This document shows positions 54,530 through 63,409 of a stretch of DNA of 64,000 nucleotides, piece after piece. Position 1 is the first letter of the stretch; the number at the start of each line of letters is the position of its first letter. The DNA comes from an uncultured Bacteroidales bacterium (GTDB lineage: Bacteria; Bacteroidota; Bacteroidia; Bacteroidales; UBA932), in NCBI GenBank assembly GCA_947168065.1, contig CAMVKH010000008.1, positions 1 to 64,000 on the forward strand, in the 5' to 3' direction. A program made the position numbers and the translations under genes. A model generated the notes under the pieces. That model was not told the origin of the DNA and ran no database searches. It worked only from the letters and a program-made list of their open reading frames with translations.

Positions 54530-55696
54530 CTAGCGTTCTACTTTCTTGCCGGCGGTGTAGATGGCCTTGACGTTGATGTCGTCGTCAAAGAGGACGAAAT
54601 CCGCATCCTTGCCGAGGCGGATCGATCCCTTGCGGTGGGCCCGAACCATCTTGGCGGGCGAGAGCGTCATCATCTCTACGGCGTCCGGGAGCGGAACCGC
54701 CGCTTCCTTGTACATGACGCGAACCAGGCGCTCTGCTGTGCAGACGCTGCCGGCGAGGGCTGAGTGGTCGATGAGCTTGCCCACGCCGTCATGGATGACA
54801 CCCTTGGCGCCGTGCGGCGGACGACCGTTGTAGAAGATCGTGCCTTCAGGCTCGCCGGCGGGTGTGAGCGCGTCGGTGCAGAGGGCCACGCGGTCAGCAC
54901 CTTTGAATTTCCAGACCATGCGCAGGATCTCCTTCGGCAGATGCTTGCCGTCGGCGATCATCTCGACCGACAGGCCGTCGAGCAGGTAGCCGGCTTCCAC
55001 GGCACCGGGCACGCGGTAGCAGCCCACCTTGTAGCAGGCCGACATGGCTGAATAGAAATGTGTCATCATGGAGTAGCCGGCGAACATGGCAGCTTCCACC
55101 TGGTCGAACGAGGCGACCGTGTGGGCCACGGATGCGACGATGCCGCGATGAGCCAGCATCTTGCCCAGTTCCAACGCACCGTCGAGTTCAGGGGCAACAC
55201 TCCAGCGGATCACGTCGTCGGTGTGGCGCAGGATCTCCTGGGCGCGCTTCACGTCGGGGAGTGCCAGGAAGGCGGGATCCTGGCCGCCGCACTTGGCCGG
55301 ATTGAGGAACGGCCCTTCCAGATGCAGGCCCAGCAGGTCGAATGCGGGGTGGCTTTCCTTCACCTGGCGGAATGCATCGAACACCTGGTAGAGGTCTTCG
55401 TCGGGGCAGGTGAGGGTGGTGGGCACGATGGAGGTGGTGCCGTGCGAGAGGTGGAAACGGGCGGCGCCGGCGATGGATTCGGGCGTGCCGTCCATAAAGC
55501 CGTAACCGCCGCCGCCATGGACGTGGATGTCGACGAAGCCAGGCGAGAGGTACAGGCCGCCGGCGTCGACGGTCTCTACGTTTTCGCCGAGCTGTGCGGC
55601 GGGCAGGATGTCTTTGATGATTCCGTTTTCACAGACGATGGCCAGGCCATCACGAATTTCACCGGGGAAAATAACCCTCGCATTGACGATGATCAT
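54530..55696 (-). CDS. nagA: N-acetylglucosamine-6-phosphate deacetylase
   Basis: NagA removes acetate from GlcNAc-6-phosphate in amino-sugar recycling. The 388-residue protein has the amidohydrolase metal site PGFVDIHVHGGGGYGFMDGT near residue 50, the LHLEGPFLNPAKCGG segment near 125, VAHTVASFDQVEAAMF near 190, and a final Asp in CTDALTPAG near 275. ATG 55696, preceded by AAAGGAAT, was chosen; the frame extends further upstream but lacks homology there. nagB is not adjacent. Confidence 0.95.
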   Translation of the reverse strand: MIIVNARVIFPGEIRDGLAIVCENGIIKDILPAAQLGENVETVDAGGLYLSPGFVDIHVHGGGGYGFMDGTPESIAGAARFHLSHGTTSIVPTTLTCPDEDLYQVFDAFRQVKESHPAFDLLGLHLEGPFLNPAKCGGQDPAFLALPDVKRAQEILRHTDDVIRWSVAPELDGALELGKMLAHRGIVASVAHTVASFDQVEAAMFAGYSMMTHFYSAMSACYKVGCYRVPGAVEAGYLLDGLSVEMIADGKHLPKEILRMVWKFKGADRVALCTDALTPAGEPEGTIFYNGRPPHGAKGVIHDGVGKLIDHSALAGSVCTAERLVRVMYKEAAVPLPDAVEMMTLSPAKMVRAHRKGSIRLGKDADFVLFDDDINVKAIYTAGKKVER

Positions 55697-55788
55697 GGGC
55701 AATTCCTTTAAATCGGCCTCAAAAATACAACAAATATGGCCTCGGTGTTTTGAATAATGCGCATTTTTCATTAACTTGCAGAATTACA

Positions 55789-56463
55789 ATGGAAGAAATT
55801 AAAGTCATCGAAATCAAGAAGAGCGTCTTTGCCGACAACGACAAGGATGCGGACCTGCTCCGGCAGGAACTTAAGCAAAAAGGTACATACTTGCTGAACG
55901 TCATGTCGTCGCCCGGCAGCGGCAAGACCACGACGCTCATCCAGACCATCAACCGCCTTAAGGACAAGCTCCGTATCGCGGTGATGGAAGCCGATATCGA
56001 CGGCGACGTGGATGCGGTGAAGATCAAGGAAGCCACCGGCATACCCTCCATCCAGCTCCATACGGGCGGCATGTGCCACCTCGACGCCGAGATGACCCGT
56101 CAGGGCCTCGACAACCTGGCCGCGGGAGAAGCCGACCTGGTGATTCTGGAAAATGTGGGTAACCTCGTATGCCCGGCCGAGTTCGATACGGGCAGCTGCC
56201 GCAACGCCATGATCCTCTCTGTTCCGGAAGGCCACGACAAACCCCTGAAATACCCGCTCATGTTCTCTGTCTGCGACGTGGTGGTCATCAACAAGATGGA
56301 CGTCCTGCCGTACTTCGATTTCGACATGGACAAATGCAAGGAGTATATCCGCCTGCGCAATCCCCGGGCCCGTGTCATCCCCATCTGCGCCAAGAGCGGG
56401 GAAGGGGTCGACGTTTTTGCGGAGTGGCTCCTGCAGGAAGTCAAACAGTGGAAACAAGCTTAA
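55789..56463 (+). CDS. hypB: HypB, nickel-inserting GTPase
   Basis: HypB is the GTPase that helps deliver nickel to [NiFe]-hydrogenase, and in some organisms to urease. The 224-residue product has the P-loop VMSSPGSGKTTTLI near 40, EADIDGDVDA near 66, the G-domain metal site GGMCHLDA near 93, and VVINKMDVLPYFDFD near 165. It lacks the N-terminal CXXCGC or His-rich nickel storage stretch. It starts the hypB-oxidoreductase-hypA set, with 18 bases to the next gene. No hydrogenase subunit is visible. Confidence 0.94.
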   Translation: MEEIKVIEIKKSVFADNDKDADLLRQELKQKGTYLLNVMSSPGSGKTTTLIQTINRLKDKLRIAVMEADIDGDVDAVKIKEATGIPSIQLHTGGMCHLDAEMTRQGLDNLAAGEADLVILENVGNLVCPAEFDTGSCRNAMILSVPEGHDKPLKYPLMFSVCDVVVINKMDVLPYFDFDMDKCKEYIRLRNPRARVIPICAKSGEGVDVFAEWLLQEVKQWKQA

Positions 56464-56481
56464 ACTTAAATACCTGTCTAT

Positions 56482-59307
56482 ATGCCTGAGATGTCCAAAA
56501 AGTTTGTCCCCAAGCACCTGGGCGACAAGAACCCGAATCCCAAGCTCCTGAAATTCGTCCGCCACGTCACGGACCGTGTCCCCGGCAAGATCAAGATGAC
56601 CACCGAAGCCCCGGAATACTGGGGCCTGGCCTGCATCTTCGAAGACGAGATGGACGCAGTCACGCGCGAAGCCTCGCTCGACCTGCTGCTGGACATGCTG
56701 CCGAAGAACTTCCTGAAAGTGCGGCAGCACCATCCTTTCGCCGAGCTGAAGGCGTGGAACGATAAAAAGCACTATACGCCCGACGACGCCTCCTTCCAGG
56801 CACTGCTCGATAAGTTGTCCTACTTCGGCATGGTCGAATATGACTATGGCGACAAATACACGAAGGATGGTCCGATTCCGGGCACGACCTACGAGCCGAA
56901 GGACCGCATCTACTGGGTGCCGCTCTTTGTGCCGGGCAGTGCCGAATACACCAATATGAACACGGACCTGATGGACCGCCATCCGGAGCTGGCCATGTTC
57001 TTCGAGCGCATGACCTTCCTGCCGCTGGAGAAGATCACCCCCATGATCCCTATGGGCGGCGCTGGCATCGGCATGCACGTCATCCCCGTGGAGAAGGCCA
57101 TCTCCATGGAGAACCAGACCATGGACATCGAGCACCTGTCGTACTGGCTCAAGCGCTACGAAGGGCACCTGGGCGTGGGCATCTGCTCCTGCCGCTACGG
57201 CCGCAAGAAGATGGACGAGGGCTGCGCCGACGACTACCGCGACTGGTGCATCGGCGTGGGCGACATGGCCGACTATTGCGCCGAGACCGGCCGCGGCCAT
57301 TACATCACCTACGACGAGGCGATGGCCATCCTGAAGAAGGCCGAGGACCACGGCTTCGTGCATCAGGTCACGAACATCGACGGCGAAGGCAAGATCTTCG
57401 CCATCTGCAACTGCAACGTCAAGATATGCAACGCGCTGCGCACCTCGCAGCTCTTCAATACGCCGAACCTCTCCCGCAGTGCCTACGTGGCCCGCGTGGA
57501 GCCCGAGAAATGCGTCGCCTGCGGCCGCTGTGTGGAATACTGCCCGGCCGGTGCGGTGAAGCTCGGCCAGAAGCTCTGTACGAAGAGCGGACCGCAGACC
57601 TATCCCAAGCAGGAACTGCCCGACGCGGCGAAGTGGGGCCCGCACAAGTGGAACGAGGACTACCGCGACCGCAACCGCATCAACTGCTATCCCACGGGTA
57701 CGGCTCCCTGCAAGACGGCCTGCCCGGCGCACATCGCTGTCCAGGGCTACCTGAAAAAGGCGGCGGAAGGCAAGTATACCGAAGCGCTGGAGCTCATCAA
57801 ACGCGAGAATCCGTTCCCGGCGGTGTGCGGCCGTGTCTGCAACCGCCGTTGCGAGGATGCCTGTACCCGCGGCACTATCGACCAGCCCATCGCCATCGAC
57901 GCGGTGAAGAAATTCATCGCCGACCAGGACCTGAAGGCTGAGACACGCTTCGTACCGGAGGTCAACATCTGCTCGAACGTGCAGGATCGCTGGGAGGAGA
58001 AGATCGCCATCATCGGCGGCGGCCCTGCCGGCCTGAGCTGTGCCTATTACCTCGCTACCATGGGCTACAAGCCCACCGTCTTTGAGAAGAACGCCGAACC
58101 GGGCGGCATGCTCCGCTACGGCATCCCGTCCTATAAACTGGAGAAGGACGTGGTCGCAGCAGAGATCGACGTGATGCGCGAGATCGGCGTGGAGATCAAG
58201 ACGGGTGTTGAAGTAGGGAAGGACGTGACGATCGCCGGCCTGCGCGAACAGGGCTACAAGGGATTCTATGTGGCCATCGGCTGCCAGGGCGGCCGGCTCC
58301 CGGGCATTCCGGGCGAGACGCTCGCAGGCACTACCACGGCCATCGACTTCCTGCGTGAAGCCAATACCGGCAAGGTGCCCGTCAAGGGCAATGTAGTAGT
58401 GGTCGGCGGCGGCAACGTGGCCATCGACGCCGCCCGTGTCGCTAAGCGCAGCGGCGCCGCGTCCGTCACCATGCTTTCGCTCGAGACGGAAGACATCATG
58501 CCCGCGTCGAAGGAAGAACGCCGCGAGGCCCGCGAAGATGGCGTGGTGATCAACCCCGGCTGGGGCCCGAAGGAAGTGCTGGGCGAGGACAAGGTGTCCG
58601 GCATCGTGTTCAAGAAATGCACCTCCGTCTTCAACGCGGAGCATAAGTTTGCTCCGGAATACGATGAAAAAGAGCTGATTACGCTCGATGCGGACCTGGT
58701 GATCTTTGCCATCGGACAGACGGTCGTGCTGAAGGATCTTCTCAAAGACACGAAGGTGGAATTCTTCCGCGGCGTGTATCCTGTGGCCGACAAGCTGACC
58801 TACCAGACCGCCGAACCGGATATCTTCGTCGGCGGCGACGTCTTCACCGGCCCGAAGTTCGCCATCGACGCGATCGCGGCGGGCAAGGAGGCGGCAGAGA
58901 GTCTGCACCGCTTCGTGCAGCACGGTCACATGACCATCGGCCGCAACCGCCGGGATTTCATCGAACTCAACAAGGAGGATATCCGGGTGGAATCCTACGA
59001 CAACGGCTCCCGCCAGGTGGAAGGCCACGACGATGCGAAGGGTCCGTTCCGCGAGTACACACTGGCTCTGACCGAGGAGCAGGTGCGCAAGGAAACAGCC
59101 CGCTGCCTGAGCTGCGGCGCTTCCGTGGTGGACGAGAACCGCTGCATCGGCTGCGGCGTCTGTACCACCAAGTGCGGCTTCGACGCCATCCACCTGCATC
59201 GCGAGCACCCCGAGGCCAGCAACATGGTGGTCTCGGAAGACAAGTTCAGCGCGATCCTGCCGTACATGATGAAACGAACCGGAAAGATTCTGTTCAAGAA
59301 AAAATAA
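56482..59307 (+). CDS. Large FeS flavoprotein oxidoreductase with GltD-like core
   Basis: A 941-residue multi-cofactor enzyme. Residues 1-330 form an N-terminal domain of unknown family with many cysteines (CSCRYGRKKMDEGC near 235, CNCNVKIC near 312). A [4Fe-4S] motif CVACGRCVEYCP follows near 344. A GltD-type cysteine domain (CKTACPAHIAVQGYLKKA, then CGRVCNRRCEDAC) lies near 410-460. The FAD motif IAIIGGGPAGLSCAYYLA is near 508, the NAD(P) motif VVVVGGGNVAIDAARVAK near 638, and a final FeS pair CLSCG...CIGCGVCTTKCGF near 874-900. Electrons would pass between NAD(P)H and an unknown partner. The hypA and hypB genes on both sides suggest a link to nickel; that link is inference. Confidence 0.88.
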   Translation: MPEMSKKFVPKHLGDKNPNPKLLKFVRHVTDRVPGKIKMTTEAPEYWGLACIFEDEMDAVTREASLDLLLDMLPKNFLKVRQHHPFAELKAWNDKKHYTPDDASFQALLDKLSYFGMVEYDYGDKYTKDGPIPGTTYEPKDRIYWVPLFVPGSAEYTNMNTDLMDRHPELAMFFERMTFLPLEKITPMIPMGGAGIGMHVIPVEKAISMENQTMDIEHLSYWLKRYEGHLGVGICSCRYGRKKMDEGCADDYRDWCIGVGDMADYCAETGRGHYITYDEAMAILKKAEDHGFVHQVTNIDGEGKIFAICNCNVKICNALRTSQLFNTPNLSRSAYVARVEPEKCVACGRCVEYCPAGAVKLGQKLCTKSGPQTYPKQELPDAAKWGPHKWNEDYRDRNRINCYPTGTAPCKTACPAHIAVQGYLKKAAEGKYTEALELIKRENPFPAVCGRVCNRRCEDACTRGTIDQPIAIDAVKKFIADQDLKAETRFVPEVNICSNVQDRWEEKIAIIGGGPAGLSCAYYLATMGYKPTVFEKNAEPGGMLRYGIPSYKLEKDVVAAEIDVMREIGVEIKTGVEVGKDVTIAGLREQGYKGFYVAIGCQGGRLPGIPGETLAGTTTAIDFLREANTGKVPVKGNVVVVGGGNVAIDAARVAKRSGAASVTMLSLETEDIMPASKEERREAREDGVVINPGWGPKEVLGEDKVSGIVFKKCTSVFNAEHKFAPEYDEKELITLDADLVIFAIGQTVVLKDLLKDTKVEFFRGVYPVADKLTYQTAEPDIFVGGDVFTGPKFAIDAIAAGKEAAESLHRFVQHGHMTIGRNRRDFIELNKEDIRVESYDNGSRQVEGHDDAKGPFREYTLALTEEQVRKETARCLSCGASVVDENRCIGCGVCTTKCGFDAIHLHREHPEASNMVVSEDKFSAILPYMMKRTGKILFKKK

Positions 59308-59308
59308 A

Positions 59309-59335
59309 CGCCATTCCGGGCTGGACCCGGGATCT
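59309..59335 (+). repeat. Palindromic repeat copy 2
   Basis: CCGGG (59316-59320) and CCCGG (59326-59330) with a five-base loop, in a 27-base block matching the repeat at 54499-54525 at 22 positions. It fills the whole gap between the oxidoreductase and hypA, with no T-run after it, so it is not a terminator here. Confidence 0.65.
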
Positions 59336-59340
59336 CCGCC

Positions 59341-59685
59341 ATGCACGAACTGGGCATTGTCTTCTACATCATCCGCGACGTCAAGCAGGCGGCCGCGGAG
59401 AACAACGTGGAGCACGTCTCCGGCGTGGTGATGAATATCGGCGAAGTGTCCACCATCGTTCCGCAGTACCTCACGGACTGCTGGCGCTGGGCCGCCGACA
59501 AGGAAGACCTGCTGCGCGGAAGCGAACTGAAGATCCATATCCTTCCGGCTGTGACCCATTGCGGGGACTGTGGCCGGGACTATGCGACGGTCAAGCACGG
59601 CCGCAACTGTCCGCACTGCAACAGCCCGAATACCTGGCTTCTTCACGGCAACGAAGTGGAGATCAAAGAAATAGAAGTATCATAA
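59341..59685 (+). CDS. hypA: HypA, nickel metallochaperone
   Basis: A 114-residue nickel chaperone. The nickel-binding start MHELGI includes His2. The zinc site is formed by CGDCGRDY near 77 and CPHCNSP near 94. It delivers nickel with HypB to a hydrogenase or other enzyme. It lies between the large oxidoreductase and two membrane protein genes, all on one strand with short gaps. Confidence 0.94.
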   Translation: MHELGIVFYIIRDVKQAAAENNVEHVSGVVMNIGEVSTIVPQYLTDCWRWAADKEDLLRGSELKIHILPAVTHCGDCGRDYATVKHGRNCPHCNSPNTWLLHGNEVEIKEIEVS

Positions 59686-59706
59686 AAACAATAAAAAGTT
59701 CAGTAT

Positions 59707-60015
59707 ATGTCTTGTTTTCTCGTTCCTATGACCCAGGCTGTGGTCACCAGCGTCATTCGCAAGCATCAGGCGAAATCCATCGACAGCCCGGAGGCCTCGG
59801 CCTTCAAGCGCCATCTTCCCACGCTGGAGAAGATGCTCTGGGGCGGCACGGTGGTCCTCCTCGTCGATCATGCCATCCATGGTGAACTGTTTACCTTCAG
59901 CCTGCGCGAACTGCTGACCGTCGGCGTGCCGATGTCGGTTGTCCTGACTGCCATCTGGGCTGTGTATGCCTATGTGAAGGAGCACCGCCGCAAGGTGGCG
60001 CCGGCTGCGAAATAG
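59707..60015 (+). CDS. Small two-helix membrane protein
   Basis: A 102-residue protein with hydrophobic helices at about 44-62 (LWGGTVVLLVDHAIHGE) and 70-92 (VGVPMSVVLTAIWAVYAYV), and a basic C-terminus. A conserved-looking His pair lies in DHAIHG. I do not recognise the family. It sits 21 bases after hypA and 23 bases before the DUF5692 gene, so it is probably a membrane partner in the same system. Confidence 0.72.
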   Translation: MSCFLVPMTQAVVTSVIRKHQAKSIDSPEASAFKRHLPTLEKMLWGGTVVLLVDHAIHGELFTFSLRELLTVGVPMSVVLTAIWAVYAYVKEHRRKVAPAAK

Positions 60016-60038
60016 TCATTACCTAAAACACATATCGT

Positions 60039-61139
60039 ATGTTCTTCCAAGTTTACGGGGCGAATGCCCTGTCCCAGTGGATCATGCTGCTCGTGGTCCT
60101 GCTGGGCCTCATTCTCCTGAATGAGTTTGCACGCCGTACCAAGTTCGGCGGCGCCATCATGTTTTTCGTAATCCCGGTCCTGCTGACCGCCTATTTCCTC
60201 GCCATCTGGATCGGTGTCCGGAGCGGTGCGCAGTGGGCGCTGGAGAACCAGACACACGTCTACATGCAGGGCTGGTTCCATTATGCCAAGCTCTATGCGG
60301 CCACCGCCGGGTGCATCGGCTTCATGATGATCAAGTACAAGTGGGGCATCGGCGCCAAGCACTGGTTCAAGCCTTTCCCGTTCATCATCGTGGCCATCAA
60401 CATCCTGATTGCCTGCGTCTCCGACTTCGAGAGCGCCGTGATGGGATGGAACAAGTGGTGGCTCACCTCTGAAGGCGTCTGGCAGTATGGCGGCTGGCAC
60501 AATGTGATGAACGGCGTGGCTGGTCTGTTCAACATCTTCTGCATGACGGCCTGGTGGAGCGTCTACTCCTCCAAGAACAAGCAGGATATGATCTGGCCCG
60601 ATATGACCTGGGTCTACATCGTCATCTACGACATCTGGAACTTCGCCTACACCTACAACTGCCTGCCTACGCACTCCTGGTACTGCGGTGTCGCGCTGCT
60701 GCTCGCTCCGACCATCGCGGCTCTCCTCTGGAACCGCGGCGGCTGGATCCAGAACCGCGCCAATACGCTGGCCATCTGGTGTATGTTCGCACAGGTGTTC
60801 CCGCTCTTCCAGGAGACCTTCAAGAATGGCCAGCAGTGGTTCTCGTGGGCCACGCTGCCCGTCCTCTATCCGGAAGGGACGGCCACGATCGAAAAGCTGT
60901 ACGCTGCCGGCGGACAGGCTGCTGTCGATGGTATCGTGGGTACCACGGTGGATCCTTCCGTTGTGGCGGCCAATCCTTCGATGATGGTCTTTATCAGCGC
61001 CCTGGCCCTCGTGACCAATGTCGTCGCCCTCTGCTACATCATCGTCGTATCGAAGAAGCGGCACATCAACCCGTACAAGCAGGATGTGTTCGTCAACCAG
61101 AAGTACTACAAGGACGCCATGGCTCGCGCCGACGTGTAA
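60039..61139 (+). CDS. DUF5692 family integral membrane protein
   Basis: A 366-residue protein with about nine hydrophobic helices and many Trp and Tyr residues (WNKWWLTSEGVWQYGGWHN near 148, YIVIYDIWNFAYTYNCLP near 200). It matches my recollection of DUF5692, a membrane family without an assigned role. It ends the hypB-to-DUF5692 run before a strong terminator. Aromatic and His residues in the helices could bind quinone or metal; this is speculation. Confidence 0.78.
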   Translation: MFFQVYGANALSQWIMLLVVLLGLILLNEFARRTKFGGAIMFFVIPVLLTAYFLAIWIGVRSGAQWALENQTHVYMQGWFHYAKLYAATAGCIGFMMIKYKWGIGAKHWFKPFPFIIVAINILIACVSDFESAVMGWNKWWLTSEGVWQYGGWHNVMNGVAGLFNIFCMTAWWSVYSSKNKQDMIWPDMTWVYIVIYDIWNFAYTYNCLPTHSWYCGVALLLAPTIAALLWNRGGWIQNRANTLAIWCMFAQVFPLFQETFKNGQQWFSWATLPVLYPEGTATIEKLYAAGGQAAVDGIVGTTVDPSVVAANPSMMVFISALALVTNVVALCYIIVVSKKRHINPYKQDVFVNQKYYKDAMARADV

Positions 61140-61160
61140 TCCTGTGTCTACTTTTTGCAT

Positions 61161-61191
61161 CGAGGGGGCGGCCGTGTTGGCCGCCCCCTCG
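61161..61191. terminator. Bidirectional terminator with a 13-base stem
   Basis: CGAGGGGGCGGCC (61161-61173) and GGCCGCCCCCTCG (61179-61191) pair perfectly across a five-base loop. It lies between two converging genes (DUF5692 and the LolA-like gene). The T-tract is weak (TCGTTT) on the plus strand. Confidence 0.75.
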
Positions 61192-61195
61192 TCGT

Positions 61196-61822
61196 TTAGC
61201 GCTTGTCGATGATCTTGGCATCGGGATAGTCCTCGACGCGGAAGGTGACTTTCTCCGGATCCACGCCGACAGCCAGGTCGTGCAGGACGATCTTGATACC
61301 TTTCAGCTTGGCCGTCAGGCTGATGGGGAGATCAGTTTTCTTGGAGACCACCAGGTCCATCCGGGTCGGCGCATCTTTGTCAGGGTTGTCCTTGGTTTTC
61401 TTGCAGAGGAGATACCAGGCGTCGGCCGTCTCTTTTTGCAAGGATACATCGTAGCCATCCGTGATGCCTTCCAGCATCTCGGCTTCAGAGCCTTCGGCTT
61501 CCGCCGCCGGCCCCGCATTTTCGATGGTCAGTTCCTTCTTGATACTGTCATATTCCCAGTCGGTTACACCGTCGGAGAAGGTGATCAGTTCATGACCCAT
61601 GATCATTGTTTCGGAGCGTGTCTTCTTGCCCAGCATGTAGATCCGGGTGGTCGTCGTGCCGACAATGGGAATCTTGAAATCCATCACCATCGAAAGCCCC
61701 TTGCTGTCAGCTGGTTCCATGGCTTTGTCCATACGGGCGATGATCTCTTCGGGGGTCTGGCCCCATGACGCCGCCAGCATCAGCAGGCCGGCGGCCAAGC
61801 AACACATAATCTTTCTCATCAT
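61196..61822 (-). CDS. LolA-like periplasmic protein (DUF4412 / outer-membrane lipoprotein-sorting type)
   Basis: A 208-residue exported protein with a Sec signal peptide (residues 1-21, ending SWG). The mature part starts TPEEIIARMDKAM and continues with beta-rich segments (SMVMDFKIP, TRIYMLGKKTRSE) typical of the LolA/LolB fold. It may bind lipids or lipoproteins in the periplasm. A minus-strand -7 box (TATTTTTG, 61836-61843) lies 14 bases upstream, divergent from the patatin promoter. Confidence 0.78.
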   Translation of the reverse strand: MMRKIMCCLAAGLLMLAASWGQTPEEIIARMDKAMEPADSKGLSMVMDFKIPIVGTTTTRIYMLGKKTRSETMIMGHELITFSDGVTDWEYDSIKKELTIENAGPAAEAEGSEAEMLEGITDGYDVSLQKETADAWYLLCKKTKDNPDKDAPTRMDLVVSKKTDLPISLTAKLKGIKIVLHDLAVGVDPEKVTFRVEDYPDAKIIDKR

Positions 61823-61835
61823 GCCGCAAGATAAG

Positions 61836-61867
61836 CAAAAATAAAACCACTTTTATCGCTATCTTTG
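61836..61867. promoter_or_regulatory. Divergent -7 boxes of the LolA-like and patatin genes
   Basis: A minus-strand TATTTTTG (61836-61843) and a plus-strand TATCTTTG (61860-61867). The patatin ATG is 21 bases after the plus-strand box. Confidence 0.6.
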
Positions 61868-61888
61868 CATTCCATTTTGAAATGAGTC

Positions 61889-62809
61889 ATGGCAACTAAG
61901 AAATATGCTTTAGGTATCGCTTTCAGCGGCGGCGGAGCCAAGGGCGCAGCCCACTGCGGCGCTTTGCAGGCCCTCCATGAATACGGTCTTCGGCCCGACA
62001 TCGTCTCGGGAACCAGTGCGGGAGCCCTTGTGGCAACCCTGTATTCTTCAGGCTTCTCGCCGAAACAGATGGTGGAACTGTTCCAGGGACTGAACTTCTT
62101 CAAGGACGTTGTGATGCCGGCTGTTCCCAAGTCCGGCTTGTTCGCTTCGCGTCCGCTCATGGACCTGCTTCAGAAAAACCTGCCGTACACGCGCCTGGAG
62201 GAACTGCCCATCCCGACCATGGTGGTGGCTTCCGACCTGGATCACGGTGTCCCGAAGGTGTTTTCGAAAGGCGAGATCGCTCCGCGGGTGGTGGCATCGT
62301 GTTCCATCCCCGTCCTCTTTCGACCCGTCAACATCAACGGTGTCCATTATGTCGATGGGGGAGCGTTCAAAAACCTTCCGGTCTCTGCCCTCCGGGATAA
62401 GTGTGAGACTGTCATCGCGCTCAACCTGAATCATCTGGAGGATGGCAAATTCAAGGACAACCTCATCTCGGTGGCCTCGCGTTCGTTCATGATGATGATG
62501 GTTTCGAACATCGCGGCCGACGCGGATCAGGCGGATATCTTCATCGAACTGGACACCTCCGGCTGCACTGCCTACGACATGTCCAAGATTGAATCTTTGT
62601 TCTTCAGAGGCTATGACAGCACGGTCAAGGTACTGGAAGAGAACGGCTATCATCGTGTCTTCCCCAAAGAGAAGATTGTTTTCCCGAAGAAGAAGCTCCT
62701 GCCGGAAGAATGGAAAAGCCCGGAAGAACTGTTCCGAAGCACTGTTGAAAAAGGTGCAGCTGTCCTGAAGTCCATCAAAAACCCCATCAAGAAGAAATCG
62801 GACGCGTAA
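61889..62809 (+). CDS. Patatin-like phospholipase
   Basis: A 306-residue lipid acyl hydrolase. It has the oxyanion hole FSGGGAKGAAH near 12-22, the nucleophile elbow GTSAG near 44-48, and the dyad Asp in YVDGGAF near 155. No signal peptide is seen, so it acts inside the cell on lipids or acyl esters. It converges with the beta-barrel-like gene. Confidence 0.94.
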   Translation: MATKKYALGIAFSGGGAKGAAHCGALQALHEYGLRPDIVSGTSAGALVATLYSSGFSPKQMVELFQGLNFFKDVVMPAVPKSGLFASRPLMDLLQKNLPYTRLEELPIPTMVVASDLDHGVPKVFSKGEIAPRVVASCSIPVLFRPVNINGVHYVDGGAFKNLPVSALRDKCETVIALNLNHLEDGKFKDNLISVASRSFMMMMVSNIAADADQADIFIELDTSGCTAYDMSKIESLFFRGYDSTVKVLEENGYHRVFPKEKIVFPKKKLLPEEWKSPEELFRSTVEKGAAVLKSIKNPIKKKSDA

Positions 62810-62821
62810 TTAATATGCGTC

Positions 62822-63409
62822 CTAATGATAAAACAGGAAGCCGATATAGACACGAGGGCCGTGAGGGAGAAGTTTGGTATCACTGAGCGCACAGAGGTAA
62901 TCCACTTTGAGGGTTAGGTGCATTGGGCCCGCAACGATGAAATCGCAGCCTACAAAGGGGTCTATAGCCATGAAGCCCTGCTTGTGGTACCGGGTGTCGT
63001 CAATGGGGGCCCAGGCCGAAGCGGGTTCTTCGAACATCAGAAGCGTGGTCATGGCGCCGCCGCCCAGGGTAAGGCCCGCATAGGGCTGGAATCGCCCCAG
63101 CGTCCAATAGTAGTCGGCCAGAAGACCGCCCCAACCATATTTCAGATAGCTTCCGTTGCTTCGTTGGCGCAGCGTCGACATATAGCCTTCCGTGCCGATC
63201 CGGAAATGGTCTCCCATGTGCAGATGAATGACTCCGCCAATGCCCATGGGAGCTCCTTTCGCCTGATATCCAATCGCATCCAGCGTGCCGGACAGATAGC
63301 CGGTGTGGACCATCATGCCCCCGTCAAAACCGTTAAGGATTTTCTTCTCCTGTGCCGGCGCGCTCATGGCCAGCATCAGGCAGATGATTGTCAAGACGAT
63401 GCTTCTCAT
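62822..63409 (-). CDS. Exported beta-barrel-like hypothetical protein
   Basis: A 195-residue protein with a signal peptide (residues 1-19, ending SAPAQ). The mature part is rich in Gly and aromatic residues with alternating hydrophobic pattern (GYLSGTLDAIG, YAGLTLGGGAM), and it ends VYIGFLFYH with an aromatic near the terminus. This fits a small outer-membrane barrel. It overlaps the upstream DUF4491 gene by four bases, so the two are coupled. Confidence 0.72.
   Translation of the reverse strand: MRSIVLTIICLMLAMSAPAQEKKILNGFDGGMMVHTGYLSGTLDAIGYQAKGAPMGIGGVIHLHMGDHFRIGTEGYMSTLRQRSNGSYLKYGWGGLLADYYWTLGRFQPYAGLTLGGGAMTTLLMFEEPASAWAPIDDTRYHKQGFMAIDPFVGCDFIVAGPMHLTLKVDYLCALSDTKLLPHGPRVYIGFLFYH

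Noticed and set aside
55771-59646. A very long open frame on the minus strand opposite hypB and the large oxidoreductase
   Set aside because: It mirrors the codon pattern of strongly GC-biased genes on the other strand. It has no recognisable domains and is rich in His, Val and Arg in a way typical of antisense frames.
55789-59685. Annotation of the hyp genes as part of a hydrogenase operon
   Set aside because: No hydrogenase large or small subunit motif occurs in any frame nearby, and the intervening gene is a GltD-like flavoprotein.
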